A stretch of 64,000 bases of DNA from Carya illinoinensis (GCF_018687715.1 NC_056767.1:1240001-1304000); one strand, 5' to 3'; positions 33,815-45,705 are shown, counted from the stretch's first letter. Numbers and translations are program-made. The notes: a model not told the origin generated them from the sequence alone.

Positions 33815-36800
33815 GAGTGCAATCTGATGATGATCCTTGCGAGGGGAAAGCAGAGACTTTGAGGTTCTTTCTTCTGTTTATCTCAGGGTAGTTATAGCTT
33901 CATTTCCAAAACATGCATGAGACATAAAAAATTCCAATTCTTTCTCCTCGAGTTTTATTTATTTATTTAACTATCACTGAGCAAAAAGACAATTTGTTAT
34001 GCGTGTCTCACGAGTGTACTGTCTGTAGAGTGCACAGATTTTCCCTAAAGTCAGTATTTTGATTCTTTTTTCTGAACTTGCAGATTTTCTCTTGTTTAAA
34101 GGTGACTTTTACTTTACTGGTAAAATCAAATCATTATATATATATATATATATTTTTTTTTGCGTAGCTACCCTTATAAATCATAAAAATATCCATTTAC
34201 TAATTTACAACCATTCCTTTGTTTCTAGATTTTCAGTGTGACACACGTGTACTTAAATTATTATAAATACAAAAATTACTATCTAACCTTTCCAGTAAAA
34301 CATTACCCACGTACGAGTTTGAAAACGTTAATTGCCAATGCTCTCTTATTTCTAAATCATGACACAAAGTGAATGCTTTTAAGATTTGAGTTTGATTTCA
34401 AGTGAATTTGTTTTAGTTTGGGTTTGTGTTGGTTATGAATATATATTATTCTATTGCTTATTTTAATAGATTTAGATAAAGTATAATTACCACTAAGCTA
34501 TCGTTTGAAAATGAAGATACATAAGAATATTTAAATAATATTATTATTAGTTATGTATTAAACAAATTTTAAAATTTTAAACTATTTTTTACTATATGTA
34601 TTTAATTGAATTGAATATTATATGACAAATATTTTTAAAAATTTAGTGATAAGTATTTCTAAAAAAATTAATGATGGAGGAATCATGTTTAAATTAATGT
34701 GATATACATATTGTAAATTACGTGATTACATCAGTTGATTCTATTTATTTATTTTTAAATTATACAAAAAAGTCATGTTGTAAAATTTTTAATTCAAATT
34801 CAAAGAGTAAATAAAAAAAAAAATTTAAGTAATAAAATAATAATAAATTAGATGTAAGATATCATTATCTAAATAAATATAAACTTATAAAACTCCACGT
34901 AAATAATAATTTATGCATTAAGCGGATTATAAGCTAAAAATAAATAATAAGTAGAATGCGGTGCAGTCCCACGACTGAGAATTGTTGAGGGAAAATGAAC
35001 CCAGAAGTCTTTCCTGCGACGTATGAAATTTAATTGCAAATTTTCAGATTAATTTATTGAGAGGTCCCCTTACTCTATAAACATCTTGTGAATAAGTTGT
35101 ATATATTACCGGTGGATCAGGTGATCAGGCGTAGACGGCATGCATGCACGCGGTGGTTCAAAACTTATTTTTTAATATTTTTTAAACTTCCTTAACTATT
35201 AATAAAATAAAATAAAATATAATATAAATTCACTAATAGTAATTTTCTTAACTATTAAAAAAATAAAATAAAAATATATGAGTAGATATATTTGGTGAAC
35301 ATATTTGATAATCATACTATTATTTTTTATATAAAAAAAGACAAGTAAAACAAATATATATATATATATATATATCCAAACTTAACTAGTGAACTAAAAT
35401 AAGACGAGGAATGCTACACATCATCCCACACCACACACTTTATATATTAAAATATTATTTTTTATTTTTTATTTCATTTTATTCTTATTAAACTAATTGA
35501 ATTATTCTATTTATCATCTACACACTACATATTTATTATAGAAAATAATAATAATAAGTGTGGTGTGTGAAGTGTAAGGATGACAAGAAGAATTTTTCAA
35601 ATAAGACTCGCGTGCTTATATAGCAATACAATTGCAAAGGGATTATAAAAATAAATTTTAAAATTGACGTAATTTTATATAATTCATTAAATTTATTTTA
35701 TAATAAAAATTAGTTTACGATTTTACGTATTACATTAATCATTTTACTTCATGTTATAAATTTATTTTTATAAAACTACTTTATAAATAAAGTATTTCTC
35801 TGTACCAATGATGAGTTAATACTATTGGGTTTTGATCAATACTATTGCAAAAAGAAAACATTTAATTATACGTATAATTGTATATTAATATGTATATTAA
35901 TTTAATATAATTAGTTAAAAGATAAATTTTATTAAAAATAATATTAATTTAAATTTTAAATATAAAAAAATTAATATTAATATATAAATTAATACACGAT
36001 TTAATTTATATGCAGTAAAACGCCTGCAAAAAATATTAAAATTAATGGAGCTGAAGCTGTCTGGACCGCATGTTTTAATTCGCAGAAGTTTGGAGCTTTC
36101 GTTTTTGCATGGAAAATAACGAGGAGGACGTACGTACTACGTGGGAGCAAGCTGGACGTCGGGAACATTTTGCAGAAGCTGATTTTGCAGAAGTTAATTT
36201 GGAGCTTTCAAATGCTTTGTACGTGGAGAGACAATGGGTATTTGATTTCCCCCACAAACATGGCATCAATGGACTACAATAACTCCAACTCCGGGCCCAA
36301 CAGCCTACAGACGAAGTAAAAGGATCAAACACCCCAAACGCGTACGTATGTAGATCTATGTTAAGTTGGATTAGTTTGAAAAGGCAGATAAGCGAAGATG
36401 TGATAAAAATGACAAAGTTTTTTTTAAATTGAATAATATTATACACGTGTTATAATTTTAATTACTGATATTAAAGTTGCGTAATTTAAAAAATTCTTTT
36501 TGACATGCATGTCGTGGTCATCATACCATGGTGGTCCATATTTCAACTTCGAAATAAGTCTTTTTAATTTAAGTTATTTTTTGTATTTTATAGAAATATT
36601 TTATTTTTACTTTTTAGAGATAATCTAATTCCAATTAGGGCTAGGTTTTTTACAAGATCTTATTTTATTATGCTCAATACTTTTATGAATATTTGAGATT
36701 TTATCTTTTAAGGCAAAATTCTCATAATATTGAACTTTCATAACTATTTGAGTTCGACATATAAGTTTTAGTAATTTCAAACTTTATCAATAAACTTTAT

Positions 36801-37317
36801 TCTAAGAATTTTCTCTCTGTTTTACATATTTTCTTAATCTTAATATTTAATTTTTATAAATTAACTAGCCATTAGAATCATTTTAATTGACGTCATAAAT
36901 ACTTTTTATTATTCAGATAAAGAGAAATAGACATAAAATGTTTATCCCACTATCTATCACATGCTAGCTGAATTGTCAATGCTGTTTTCAATTGCAAGGT
37001 AGTCAACAAGGTTCGAACACGGTTTGGTTAGTTATGGACATGATTGGATCATTAACATAGATTAATTATTTGCTATTAATGAGTCCACCCACGTGACATA
37101 AGTATGAATGAATCATTCATACATCTTGAAATTTTTATCTTTAATTATATATATATATATATATATATGAAGATATGCAATATGACATTTTAGTCTTAAT
37201 ATAACATTACACTTATTCCCTTAAATAAGAGATGAAGAAGCTCTAATTACCAAAAACTAGAAACAGGTATGCATATTGATAGAATAAAATTAAACTACAA
37301 ATGTAGCTTTAAATTGA
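33815..37317. other. UGT4-UGT5 intergenic spacer
   Basis: No supported gene. 34955-35165 holds the gcagtcccac block and the segment that is inverted relative to UGT1 and UGT5. 35370-35810 matches 10830-11060, with a MITE inserted. 36055-37130 matches 11150-12400 and 30121-31200. 37168-37317 is the 3' flank of UGT5, matching 32210-32359. One 57-codon frame on the plus strand (36109-36282) is open here but broken in the other spacer copies. CACGTG lies at 37090-37095. The 9095-9165 block seen before UGT1 is missing. Confidence 0.7.
35406..35598. mobile_element. Mutator-like MITE with 9-bp target duplication
   Basis: Flanked by perfect AAATAAGAC repeats (35397-35405 and 35599-35607). The UGT3 spacer has the empty site: its complement reads gaactaaaataagacgcatg (about 23022-23041). 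Ends are imperfect inverted repeats (GAGGAATGCTACACATCAT and, complemented, GAAAAATTCTTCTTGTCAT), with a second inner match cccacaccacacac / gtgtggtgtgtga. 193 bases, non-coding. A 9-bp duplication fits the Mutator superfamily. Confidence 0.82.
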
Positions 37318-38769
37318 TCAGGATTTTCCATTTTTATTATTGCTGAGTTGGTCAATCAGTTGGTCCAGTTTCTTATCAGAAGAACCACATTTTTCCACAG
37401 CACCTCTTGCCTTTCTTCCCAATGCTTGTGCCTTCTCCCTAGCCTTTCTCCCTTTCTCACCTCCCATCAACTCCTTCACTCTATTACAAATCACATCACG
37501 ACCAACTGTCATGATTTTCTCCCCACCATTACCTCTGTGTGGGATCATTAACCCAGCTCCCCATCCCAAAACGATAAACTTGGCATTGAGTTCTTGCTCT
37601 GAAACACCTAGCATTGGCCAAGCCAGAAGTGGGACACCCATTGAAATGCTTTCCAACATGGAGTTCCATCCACAATGACTCAAAAACCCTCCTATTGCAG
37701 GGTGGGAAAGGATGCTTCTTTGGTCCGCCCAATCATGTAAAACCAACCCTTTTTCCTTCACCCTCTCTTTCCATCCCTTTGGTGCAGCCCAAGTCCTTGA
37801 CCTTACTACCCAAATGAATGGATGTTCAGCCATCTCTAACCCAAAGGCAATCTCGTCAAGCTGATCTTTTGACAAGTGTGCTTGGGTGCCAAATGAAACA
37901 TAGATCACAGTACGACCATCAAAACCAGCTTGCTTCTCAAGCCATTTGATGTAGGAATAGGATTGCATTTGCACCTTCTCAGCCTTCACTTCTTGTTTAA
38001 GTTCATTGTATAGGAAAAATGGTCCTAAACAGTATGCTTTAGCATTGTTGAAATAGAAAGACTCAAATGCACCAACATAATCACCCTCGAGCTCTTCAAA
38101 ACTATTAACAAGAACGCCCCAACTGTTGATATCCGCTTCTCCAGTCTCTACGATGATGCGTGCAAAATGGTCATTTGGATCAAAATCCAGGAGGCCTTCA
38201 GGGATGTCAGCTTTTTGTAGTGTGAATGGCAGTTTCAAGTTTGGCAATTCTATAAGATCCAATTCTAAGGAAGGCTTTGTTCTAAGGGGAAGTAAAGTAA
38301 GAGACTTACAAATAGCCATTGATAAAGCTCCCATTCCATGAAAAACAATGCGTGGGATTCCGAATGAATGGCATGAATCGAGTGTCCAACTTAAGAAGAA
38401 GTCGGAGATCACGCAAATTGGGGAATGCCCATAAGCAATCATGTCTATTAGAACACCCTCAAACGGTTGTTTCATTTTCTTAGTGGCTTCAACAAAAGTA
38501 CTCAATAGAGCCATTGAAGGAAGGTCAGCAGTGTTCTCACATCCTTCAGGCAACTCTGGAACTCTTGGAAATGGGATGATTGACAATGAGATATTAGGAT
38601 GCTTGGAGGTTTTAGAAACAATGAATGAAGCATTTGATGGGGTGGTGATGATGACGACCTTTAGGCCACGGATTGCAAAGGCTTTTGAGATGTCTAGTAA
38701 TGGGATGGTGTGGCCCTGGGCCATATAAGGAAAGATCACTAAATGGAGTGATGGGGGAGCAGCAGCCAT
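37318..38769 (-). CDS. UDP-glycosyltransferase, UGT90A-like (UGT5 of the array)
   Basis: Intact intronless gene of 483 residues. Seen: catalytic His 20 in AQGHTIP, CVISDFF with the candidate Asp, and a 46-residue PSPG box ([25 protein letters not shown], ending GVSEQ). Closest to UGT4. Differences on the acceptor side include IAYGHSPICV, DSCHSFGIPRIVFHGMGALSMAIC and PSLELDLIEL; such N-terminal changes are where acceptor choice is usually set in this family, so the paralogs may have drifted in substrate. It is the last UGT before the intact EC1 gene, and its upstream spacer keeps the same segment orientation as UGT1. Confidence 0.94.
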   Translation of the reverse strand: MAAAPPSLHLVIFPYMAQGHTIPLLDISKAFAIRGLKVVIITTPSNASFIVSKTSKHPNISLSIIPFPRVPELPEGCENTADLPSMALLSTFVEATKKMKQPFEGVLIDMIAYGHSPICVISDFFLSWTLDSCHSFGIPRIVFHGMGALSMAICKSLTLLPLRTKPSLELDLIELPNLKLPFTLQKADIPEGLLDFDPNDHFARIIVETGEADINSWGVLVNSFEELEGDYVGAFESFYFNNAKAYCLGPFFLYNELKQEVKAEKVQMQSYSYIKWLEKQAGFDGRTVIYVSFGTQAHLSKDQLDEIAFGLEMAEHPFIWVVRSRTWAAPKGWKERVKEKGLVLHDWADQRSILSHPAIGGFLSHCGWNSMLESISMGVPLLAWPMLGVSEQELNAKFIVLGWGAGLMIPHRGNGGEKIMTVGRDVICNRVKELMGGEKGRKAREKAQALGRKARGAVEKCGSSDKKLDQLIDQLSNNKNGKS

Positions 38770-39781
38770 GAATGCAATCTAATGATGATCCTTGCGAGGG
38801 GAAATCAGAGACTTTGAGCTTCTTCTATAGATCTCAGGATAGTTATAGCTTCCATTTCATAACGTGAGATATTAATCTAAGGAATTAAATACTCTAACCA
38901 CATGGGGACAACCCTACAAATACTAAAAATAACGTATTAAATCATACAAAATCAGTAAACTTATTTTAATTTGTTGCATTTATAGACAACATTTTTGAAT
39001 TAAATAACTGCAGGCGGCCCGACTTGCTAGTCAACTAATGAGTATTGCCGTGAGACTTGGCCCAAATTAAGCAGCGTCTCGTTGTCCTCACCCTTAACTG
39101 TAGGAATCACATGGAAAGCCGTCTATTTTTAAAATTTTTAATTCCAATTAATCTTTTGTAGCGAGAATCCCTTTTAATACAAAGAAATTTGTAAGAATAT
39201 TATGATATAATTTTATATAATATATTAAATTTATTTTATAATAAAAATAATTTTATAATCTAACATATTTCATTAAATTTTGTTAAATAATGAAATTATT
39301 TTTATAAAATTACCACTAAAGCAATTCTCTTTATTTATTTATTTATCAAAGCGACAATTTGGTATGAGCGTCTGCATGAGCGTAGTTGACCATAACTCCC
39401 GCTGAAATTGGACTCGATCATAAATTAATGAAGATTGCGGTGCAGTCCTACCACTGAAAATTGCTGGGGCTATCCGCCCGAGCTATCTGTCAAAGGCGTG
39501 ACGTGTGTCTGGCATTGAGCCACTGCATGCCGTCTTTGCCTCACCTCCACCGGTAACAGATACAACTTAAAAATGTTTTATAGCTACAGAGAGGAGAGGA
39601 ATTTCATAAATTTCTGAAAACTAAGAAATTTCACACGTTACATGGACGAGGTCCAAACATGACATTAACGGACTACAAGTGGTCCAAGTTCGGGCCCAAC
39701 AGCCTACATATATACTAAGGTTATATTTAGTTGTTAGAGTGAGTTCAATTCGTCATAAATCAATTATATTGATATGATCTA

Positions 39782-39823
<42 letters not shown>

Positions 39824-40500
39824 ATTCATTTCATCTACTTTAAACATTTAAATACAATTCGATGAGATTCACAAATTATTACTATTAATAGATCAATTTA
39901 GATCATCTCTATTAATAGTGTTGGACTAGTTTGAAAAGGTAAATTAGTATAAATATGACAAAAAAGGACGAAGATTAATAATATTAGAGTGATATTATGC
40001 AGGTGTCAGTATTTTGACTACGAGCATAAGAATCGTGCAATTCAAAAAGGAGGTCTTTTCAACATGCACTTCGTGGTCACCATGTTATGTCTGGTTCTCC
40101 ACGTTTCAACTTCGAAATAAGTAGTCTCCCCTTCAAATTGTCAATTTAAGTTGTTTTAATTTTGTCTTTAATAGAAAATCTTCATTTTAACTTTTAGAGG
40201 TAATATTGATTCTAATTTGGGCCAGATTTAGTCAGGATTTTTATTTTATTATGCGCTCTGCTTTTATGAATGCTTGGTACTTTGCATTTTTGGGAAAACT
40301 TCTCATAATTAATCTTGGATTTTCAAAGCTATCTAAACCTGGCTTATTGGTCTTAATGATTTCAAATATTATCAAGGATCGAGCTGACAAATTATGGAGT
40401 ACATGATTGGATCATCAACATATAGATTAATTATTTGCTATTGAGTCCACCCATGTGACATAAGTATGCATTAGTTCAAACATCTTGAAACTTGTATCTC
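38770..40500. other. UGT5 upstream spacer
   Basis: No gene. 39025-39095 matches 9095-9165; 39430-39650 matches 9740-9990 in the same orientation; 39650-40480 is a shortened copy of 11340-12410, ending with gagtccacccatgtgaca, where CACGTG has become CATGTG (40452-40457). It includes an (AT)n tract at about 39788-39816. Confidence 0.7.
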
Positions 40501-42260
40501 TTTACATGATCTTGTTATATAGTCATATTGCACATAGTTTTTTAGTTTTAGTTCTTACAAAAATCTATAGATTTACAGAAGCTTTGGTTTTGGGTTAATT
40601 ATTTAACCCCAAAGCTTTTCTCCCTTTGTAAAATGTATTCTTGTGTCAAAAAAGAGAGTTGCTAAAATTAATAGAAGTGATCTTATATATCCTCTTGATA
40701 AAAAAGTCATGAGGATAAAATGATCAGATATTATCATGCATGCACGAGGTGACATTCCCACTAGCAAATTTCTTAAATTAACCGATGAATTAGGGCTTCA
40801 TTTGGGTCTAAAGAGTATCTTAGATGATCTGTAAATAACAGTGAGAATAGTTTATAAATAATAGTGATAAAGTAGTATGAGAATATTTGAAAATATTTGT
40901 ATTTCCAAACAGACCTTAAGCTTTTCTCAAATTCCTCAAAAGAGTTTGTAATATTCTCGTTTGATGCGCGCTAATATGTAAGGATGGTGCTAGAGGCACC
41001 GCTGGTAGCTCCCGCTGGGAGTCATCGCTAGGCAAAATTTTTTTTTTTTTTGTTTTTTTTTTTAAATCATTTTTGAATACTTTTAAATATTTTAAAAAAA
41101 TATAAAAAATTTATAATAATATTAAACAATTTTTTCTTAATCATTAAAAAAGAATAAAAAATAAAAAAGAAAAGGGAGCGGTAAGCTCCAGCGGGATCCC
41201 CATCATTTTCCAACATGTAAACATGTTAGAAGTAAATATGTTTAATAAGATTTGTTTCCCGCATGATCAAGGGACAAAATGATAATATAATAAACATCCG
41301 AAATTTTAAAAAGGTATGCACGTTCTTCCTACAAGTAATTAATTATAGAACACTATAATTTTAGTAAGGTCTCTTTTGGTTACACAAATAATTAGATGAG
41401 ATGAAAATTTAATAAAATATTATTATAATATAATTTTTATTTTGAGATTTGAAAATTTTAAATTGTTTATTATATATTTTATTTAAAAGCATGAAAAAAT
41501 TGTAATAATCATTAGATAATATGAGATGAAAATGTTTGTGCAAACAAACCAGGCGTAAGACTTTGTTCATTTTTTTTAACAATGCTCAATCCGGTAGTTA
41601 AGGGTCAAGACAATATTGCCGGCCAATAATTTTATTATAATCAGAACGTTCAAATACCAATCGTCTGAATCTATAATACTCCAAATCATGGGTATCATGT
41701 GGCTGTACGTTATACGCTATCTATGTTACACTTTTCAGCTTCCCACATTCTAAATTCTAAATTGAATATACTAATTAAGAAATCATATATGGAGTCTTAA
41801 GATATACAAGTTTCGCATATTTATTTAAAATAAATTAAGATCTATTATTAAAAAAATAAATTTTTCATATAAGTTTCAGATTTACTAATCTTTTTAAAAA
41901 AGACTGCGTGAGCTTACATATATACCCAATCATGAGTGGAGTCGATCACTAAAATAAAAATTCATCTGGGCCTCAGATTTATTGAATTTGTTTTTGAGTG
42001 TGTGTACACATCCAGTGGACCAGTATTATGTCTAGAACTACTCATACCGGCCAATTGGACCGCACGGCTAGCAATATATATATATATATATATTTATTTA
42101 TATCATTAATTTACGTTTTGTGATGGAATATTTAACATGTACATAACCGCTAAGATCGAAATTAATTGCTCATTTTATCGACTTCCATCGATTAACCGGA
42201 CATTAATCTTTCTCAGCCTCTTCACCTCCCCATGCACGTAACGTTGGCGTCCTAATTCGC
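40501..42260. other. Intergenic DNA before EC1
   Basis: No gene. A possible MITE lies at about 40975-41215, with ends gatggtgctagaggcaccgc and a rough complement near 41175-41210, and T/A runs inside. The DNA at about 40500-42475 is what was deleted in the EC1 pseudogene unit. Confidence 0.5.
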
Positions 42261-42263
42261 ATT

Positions 42264-42270
42264 ATATAAT
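42264..42270 (+). promoter_or_regulatory. TATA box of EC1
   Basis: TATATAAT in attatataatgaac, about 70 bases before the first ATG, followed by a CT-rich leader (ttctccaagttctcttcacc), a normal plant core-promoter arrangement. Confidence 0.5.
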
Positions 42271-42337
42271 GAACTAGAGCTTCTCCAAGTTCTCTTCACC
42301 ATACAATATTCGACCAGCTCTCTTCTGTCTCCTCGTC

Positions 42338-42799
42338 ATGAAAATGGCTTATACTTCTTTCATTCTTTTCTTTTTAACTGTTTCTCTAGCTTTGAGCATG
42401 GCATCCATGGCCGTCATGTCCCGACCATTGGGCACCAGTACTACTAGTACTACCCCAAGCCTCAGGGCTCGATTAAAACTGGATGATGGTGATCATGATC
42501 AATCTCCAAACTGCTGGGACTCTTTGCTTCAGCTCCATGCATGCAGCGCGGAGGTTATACTTTTCTTCGTTAATGGGGAGACTTATTTAGGCCCCGGCTG
42601 TTGCCAAGCCATCCGAGTCATCGGACACCAATGCTGGCCTGAGATGTTTGGCTCCCTCGGATTTACCACGGAAGAGGGTGATGTTCTCCAGGGCTACTGT
42701 GATGCGGCTGCCCACATGATCAATTCCCCACCACCATCGCCTTCGCCTCCATCCGTTTCACCTAACAAAATTATGCAGCCGGAAAACTTGGTTCCTTAA
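42338..42799 (+). CDS. Egg-cell-secreted EC1-like protein (prolamin-like domain)
   Basis: Small secreted protein of 153 residues, one exon. EC1 proteins are stored in egg-cell vesicles and released on sperm arrival to help activate sperm for gamete fusion (known for Arabidopsis). Seen: a hydrophobic signal peptide at about residues 1-25 (SFILFFLTVSLALSMA), then a six-cysteine prolamin-like domain: NCWDSL, HAC, GPGCC, HQCWPE, GYCDAA. The two signature stretches EVILFFVNGETYLGPGCC and CWPEMFGSLGFT are as in EC1. The tail is Ser/Pro-rich. A second in-frame ATG two codons on gives an alternative start. No second intact copy is in the window; a broken one lies at 12406-12975. Very confident on the family; the gene number within it cannot be set. 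Confidence 0.92.
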   Translation: MKMAYTSFILFFLTVSLALSMASMAVMSRPLGTSTTSTTPSLRARLKLDDGDHDQSPNCWDSLLQLHACSAEVILFFVNGETYLGPGCCQAIRVIGHQCWPEMFGSLGFTTEEGDVLQGYCDAAAHMINSPPPSPSPPSVSPNKIMQPENLVP

Positions 42800-43194
42800 T
42801 TTGTTAGAAGTATTTGGTCTTTGTGATTCAAAATAATAAATGTGTTTTATCTGTAGGGGTTTGGTCTTTGGTTCATGTTTAGTTTGCTTGTTTTTGTTTT
42901 GGGTTTGGGAAGTCTTAAGGTGCCATGCATTCAGTTATGCTAATTTCTTTTCTGCGTTAAATTAATATGAATTAATCATGAGTTTTTTAACTGCCAAGTA
43001 CCGTGTTTCAATAATATTCTAATTAAAGCAGGCCTTTTTAATTTGTCGAGTTTTGTTTTGATCTTCATATTGTTGTTGTTACTGTTGTAAATTTTCTTTT
43101 TATAATATTCTTTATAGACCTATCATTTCTCAAGATACATAAATAATGGAGAAAACAAAACGGCCGAAAAGTACTAGAAGAAGATTAACGTTAC
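42800..43194. other. 3' region of EC1 and short intergenic DNA
   Basis: Probable EC1 3'UTR with an aataataaat polyadenylation-like signal at about 42832-42841. No gene. Confidence 0.4.
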
Positions 43195-43357
43195 CAAAGC
43201 ATGATAAGCTCCAGCAGAAGAGCAGCAAGCTCGCCTAGCTAGGTGCTCGAGATGCTTGTGGACCTGTGGTGCTTCTCTCTCTTCTCATAATCCACAGGTT
43301 TTTCACATCTTTGTCGTGGCAGAAGAGGCCATGGTGGTGTTGGTGCTCCTCAGCCAT
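43195..43357 (-). pseudogene. Relict first exon of an ASR gene
   Basis: On the minus strand it opens ATGGCTGAGGAGCACCAAC (MAEEH, then HHHGLF), like the intact ASR exon 1 at 47735-47490. The middle third of the exon (the [11 protein letters not shown] to VTTEPE part) is deleted; VDYEK-like and KHH pieces follow, a short duplication of the CCACAGG/CTTGTGG type shifts the frame, and the Ala-rich end is garbled by small insertions. The splice-donor surroundings (gttaccaaagcat) are still visible at 43190-43203. No second exon was found. Non-functional. Confidence 0.75.
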
Positions 43358-43654
43358 GGCGTTCTCGTCTAGAATCTATTAATGTGCCAAAACATCAGTG
43401 AGAAAACTACTCCACTGGTTTGTGACTTTGCGATATGATCATATGAGAGTTCAATATAGGGTTGCGGGATATTTTTAATTTTAAGTGGTGGTGGTGGCCA
43501 ATTATGCAAATTAGTTAAAGACCAAACGCTCCCTTTATCGATTGAATATTTCCAATTATGGTTGTTGAAATGGATGGTTAGGACGACGTGCACTTTTAAC
43601 AAAATTGTCAAAACTGGTTTATAAATATGTACACAAAAATTGCTATAGATACAA

Positions 43655-43825
43655 AGAGATTATATAAAAATAAACTAATAAACTGATGTTGTTTCATTGG
43701 ATCTATTAGATCTATATTAAAATAAAAGTAATTTTACAATTTAACGTATCACATTATGTCACATGCATTAGTTTGTGGTTTACTTTTATGTAATCCTTTA
43801 ATTTGTGACTAAAGTATTTTCCTAC
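43655..43825. repeat. Copy of dispersed short repeat (family A)
   Basis: Bounded by acaaagagattatataaaaa and tttatgtaatcctttaattt with gtgactaaagtattttcc, roughly inverted ends. Contains gatctattagatctatatta and aagtaattttacaatttaac. Closest to the copy at 45535-45705. Confidence 0.65.
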
Positions 43826-44223
43826 GAACAATTAGACAATCCTAGTGCTACATGGGTCGAATGCTATGAGGGATAAAGATTAAATGGGTTGGGATCACTA
43901 TTTTTCTTTTTAAAAAAAATTCTTGTCATTTGACAATGCAGCATGTTCACTATTTTGATCTAAGTTCGTTTAGGATGGTTGTGGAGATTCTCAAGTACTC
44001 TGCCTTTTTGTATATTGTAATATTAATTATGTGATAAATAAAATATTACTTGTTGAGAAAAAAAAAAAAAGAATTGATCTTTTAAAATCTTTATAATTTC
44101 CTTTATTTTCACTACATTGAAAAACAAAGATATATGAACGGCCAATTGCCTACAAATTTTCTGTCAATTAATTATGACAGTTTGATCGGCCTGCAACCAA
44201 AAAAAAAAAAAAAATTCAGAAGT

Positions 44224-44368
44224 CATTACAAAAAAATTGGATAGTTATTGCCGCTTATTTTTTGTGAAAATAATTATTTTCTATTAAAATGGATCTGTTT
44301 TAATAGGCTAGGAAATAGTCATTTTCATAAAAAATAAGTGGCAGTAACTATCCAATTTTCTTGTAATA
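44224..44368. mobile_element. Palindromic MITE with CATTACAAGAAAATTGGATAG-type ends
   Basis: The first 50 or so bases (attggatagttattgccgct, tattttttgtgaaaataa) are nearly the complement of the last 50, so the transcript would fold into one long hairpin. The ends resemble CACTA termini. Non-coding. Confidence 0.75.
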
Positions 44369-44574
44369 AGCGAGGATTATGACAAGATGGGAATAAGCTC
44401 TAGTTAATTATAATAAGCCTCATTCACTATAGCTTGTTGCTAGAATAGAAATCTAGTAGCGTTTGCACGAATTCTCTCAAGTAATAAGCTTATGATCTCC
44501 AATAATTAAGAGAGGAATAGAGAGAGCGAGAGAGTTTTCAAAATTTTAGATTTTCTAAAATGACTGTTAAATAT

Positions 44575-44760
44575 AAGAATAATACTATGTACAGTCATGT
44601 AGTACACAAGTACCGTGCAGTCGTTTTAAAAAAGAATGAAGTTAATCACTATTAAAAAAATTAATTTTTTAAATGTAAATTAGTATTTATTCACTTTTTT
44701 TAAAGTGATTGCGTGTCACTTGTATATTTACGATTGCAAATATCATTTCTCTAAATATAA
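44575..44760. repeat. Copy of dispersed short repeat (family B)
   Basis: Shares aataatactatgtacagtc, gcagtcgttttaaaaaagaa and ttttaaagtgattgcg with two adjacent copies at 51850-52185. The ends (tacagtc ... tacgattgcaaatatcattt) are weakly inverted. MITE-like. Confidence 0.6.
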
Positions 44761-45534
44761 ATATCGAATTTGATCCTAAATAGCGAAGGAAAGAAAACCC
44801 CCAAAACTTAAGACTTTTACCTGAAAATTGTCACAAAACGCATATATATGGATTATGGACCAATATATAATGGAGTGAAGTTGGTGGTAATTTAATTTAC
44901 AAAAATTCTATGTGCAGTTACTTTTGAGTACTCTTTATATACTTAATTAATGTGATTATCTGTATAATTTTTTTTAATATGAAATAACTATTTTACTAAT
45001 CATATTAATAAAGTACGTAATGGATATACAAAAATGACTGTATATAATATAACTCTTTAATTTATTTTCTTTGAGGGTGTTGAAGTCGAACATTGAGCGG
45101 TGCAGATCATCAAGAAATTAAAGGCCGCTGAAATTGCTGATCACGGGCAAATAGATAAATGGACAATGGATACAATTTTTTTTTTTTTCCTAAGCAAGTT
45201 AATTAATACACATGCATTAATAAATTAATAGAAGCAAGCTAAGATATGTAAGATCATAGCCTGTCTTTCAATAGTAAATTATGAACTTTGGAACCCATAA
45301 ATTAATTAATTAACAACCGCGTATAGAATATATAATATATGAATTATCAAACTACATTAATTACATATATCGATCGGAAACTAAAAGATCAGAAGTGTAA
45401 ACGATAAAAGAAACTGAAACGTACAGATCAAATTAGAATGCACATTTCTTGTATATATATATATATTAATGCAAATTAATGAGCTCTTAATTACTAATTC
45501 AAATGACACTTCCTTAACTAATTAAGAACTGTTA

Positions 45535-45705
45535 TAAATATAAAGAAATTATACAAAATAAATCTACAAATTGATGTGGTTTCACGAAATTCGTTAGATC
45601 TACTTTGTAATAAAAGTAACTTTATAATCTAACGTACCACATTAAGACACATCAGTTTGTGAGTTTACTTATGTATAATTCCTCTGTGACTAAAATATTT
45701 TCCAA
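45535..45705. repeat. Copy of dispersed short repeat (family A)
   Basis: Parallels 43655-43825: ataaagaaattatacaaaat at the start, gatgtggtttcacgaaattc inside, and tatgtataattcctctgtga then ctaaaatattttcc at the end. Confidence 0.65.

Noticed and set aside
36075..36446. 123-codon minus-strand frame in the UGT4-UGT5 spacer
   Set aside because: No domain, and the frame is not kept in the other spacer copies at 11.2 and 30.2 kb.
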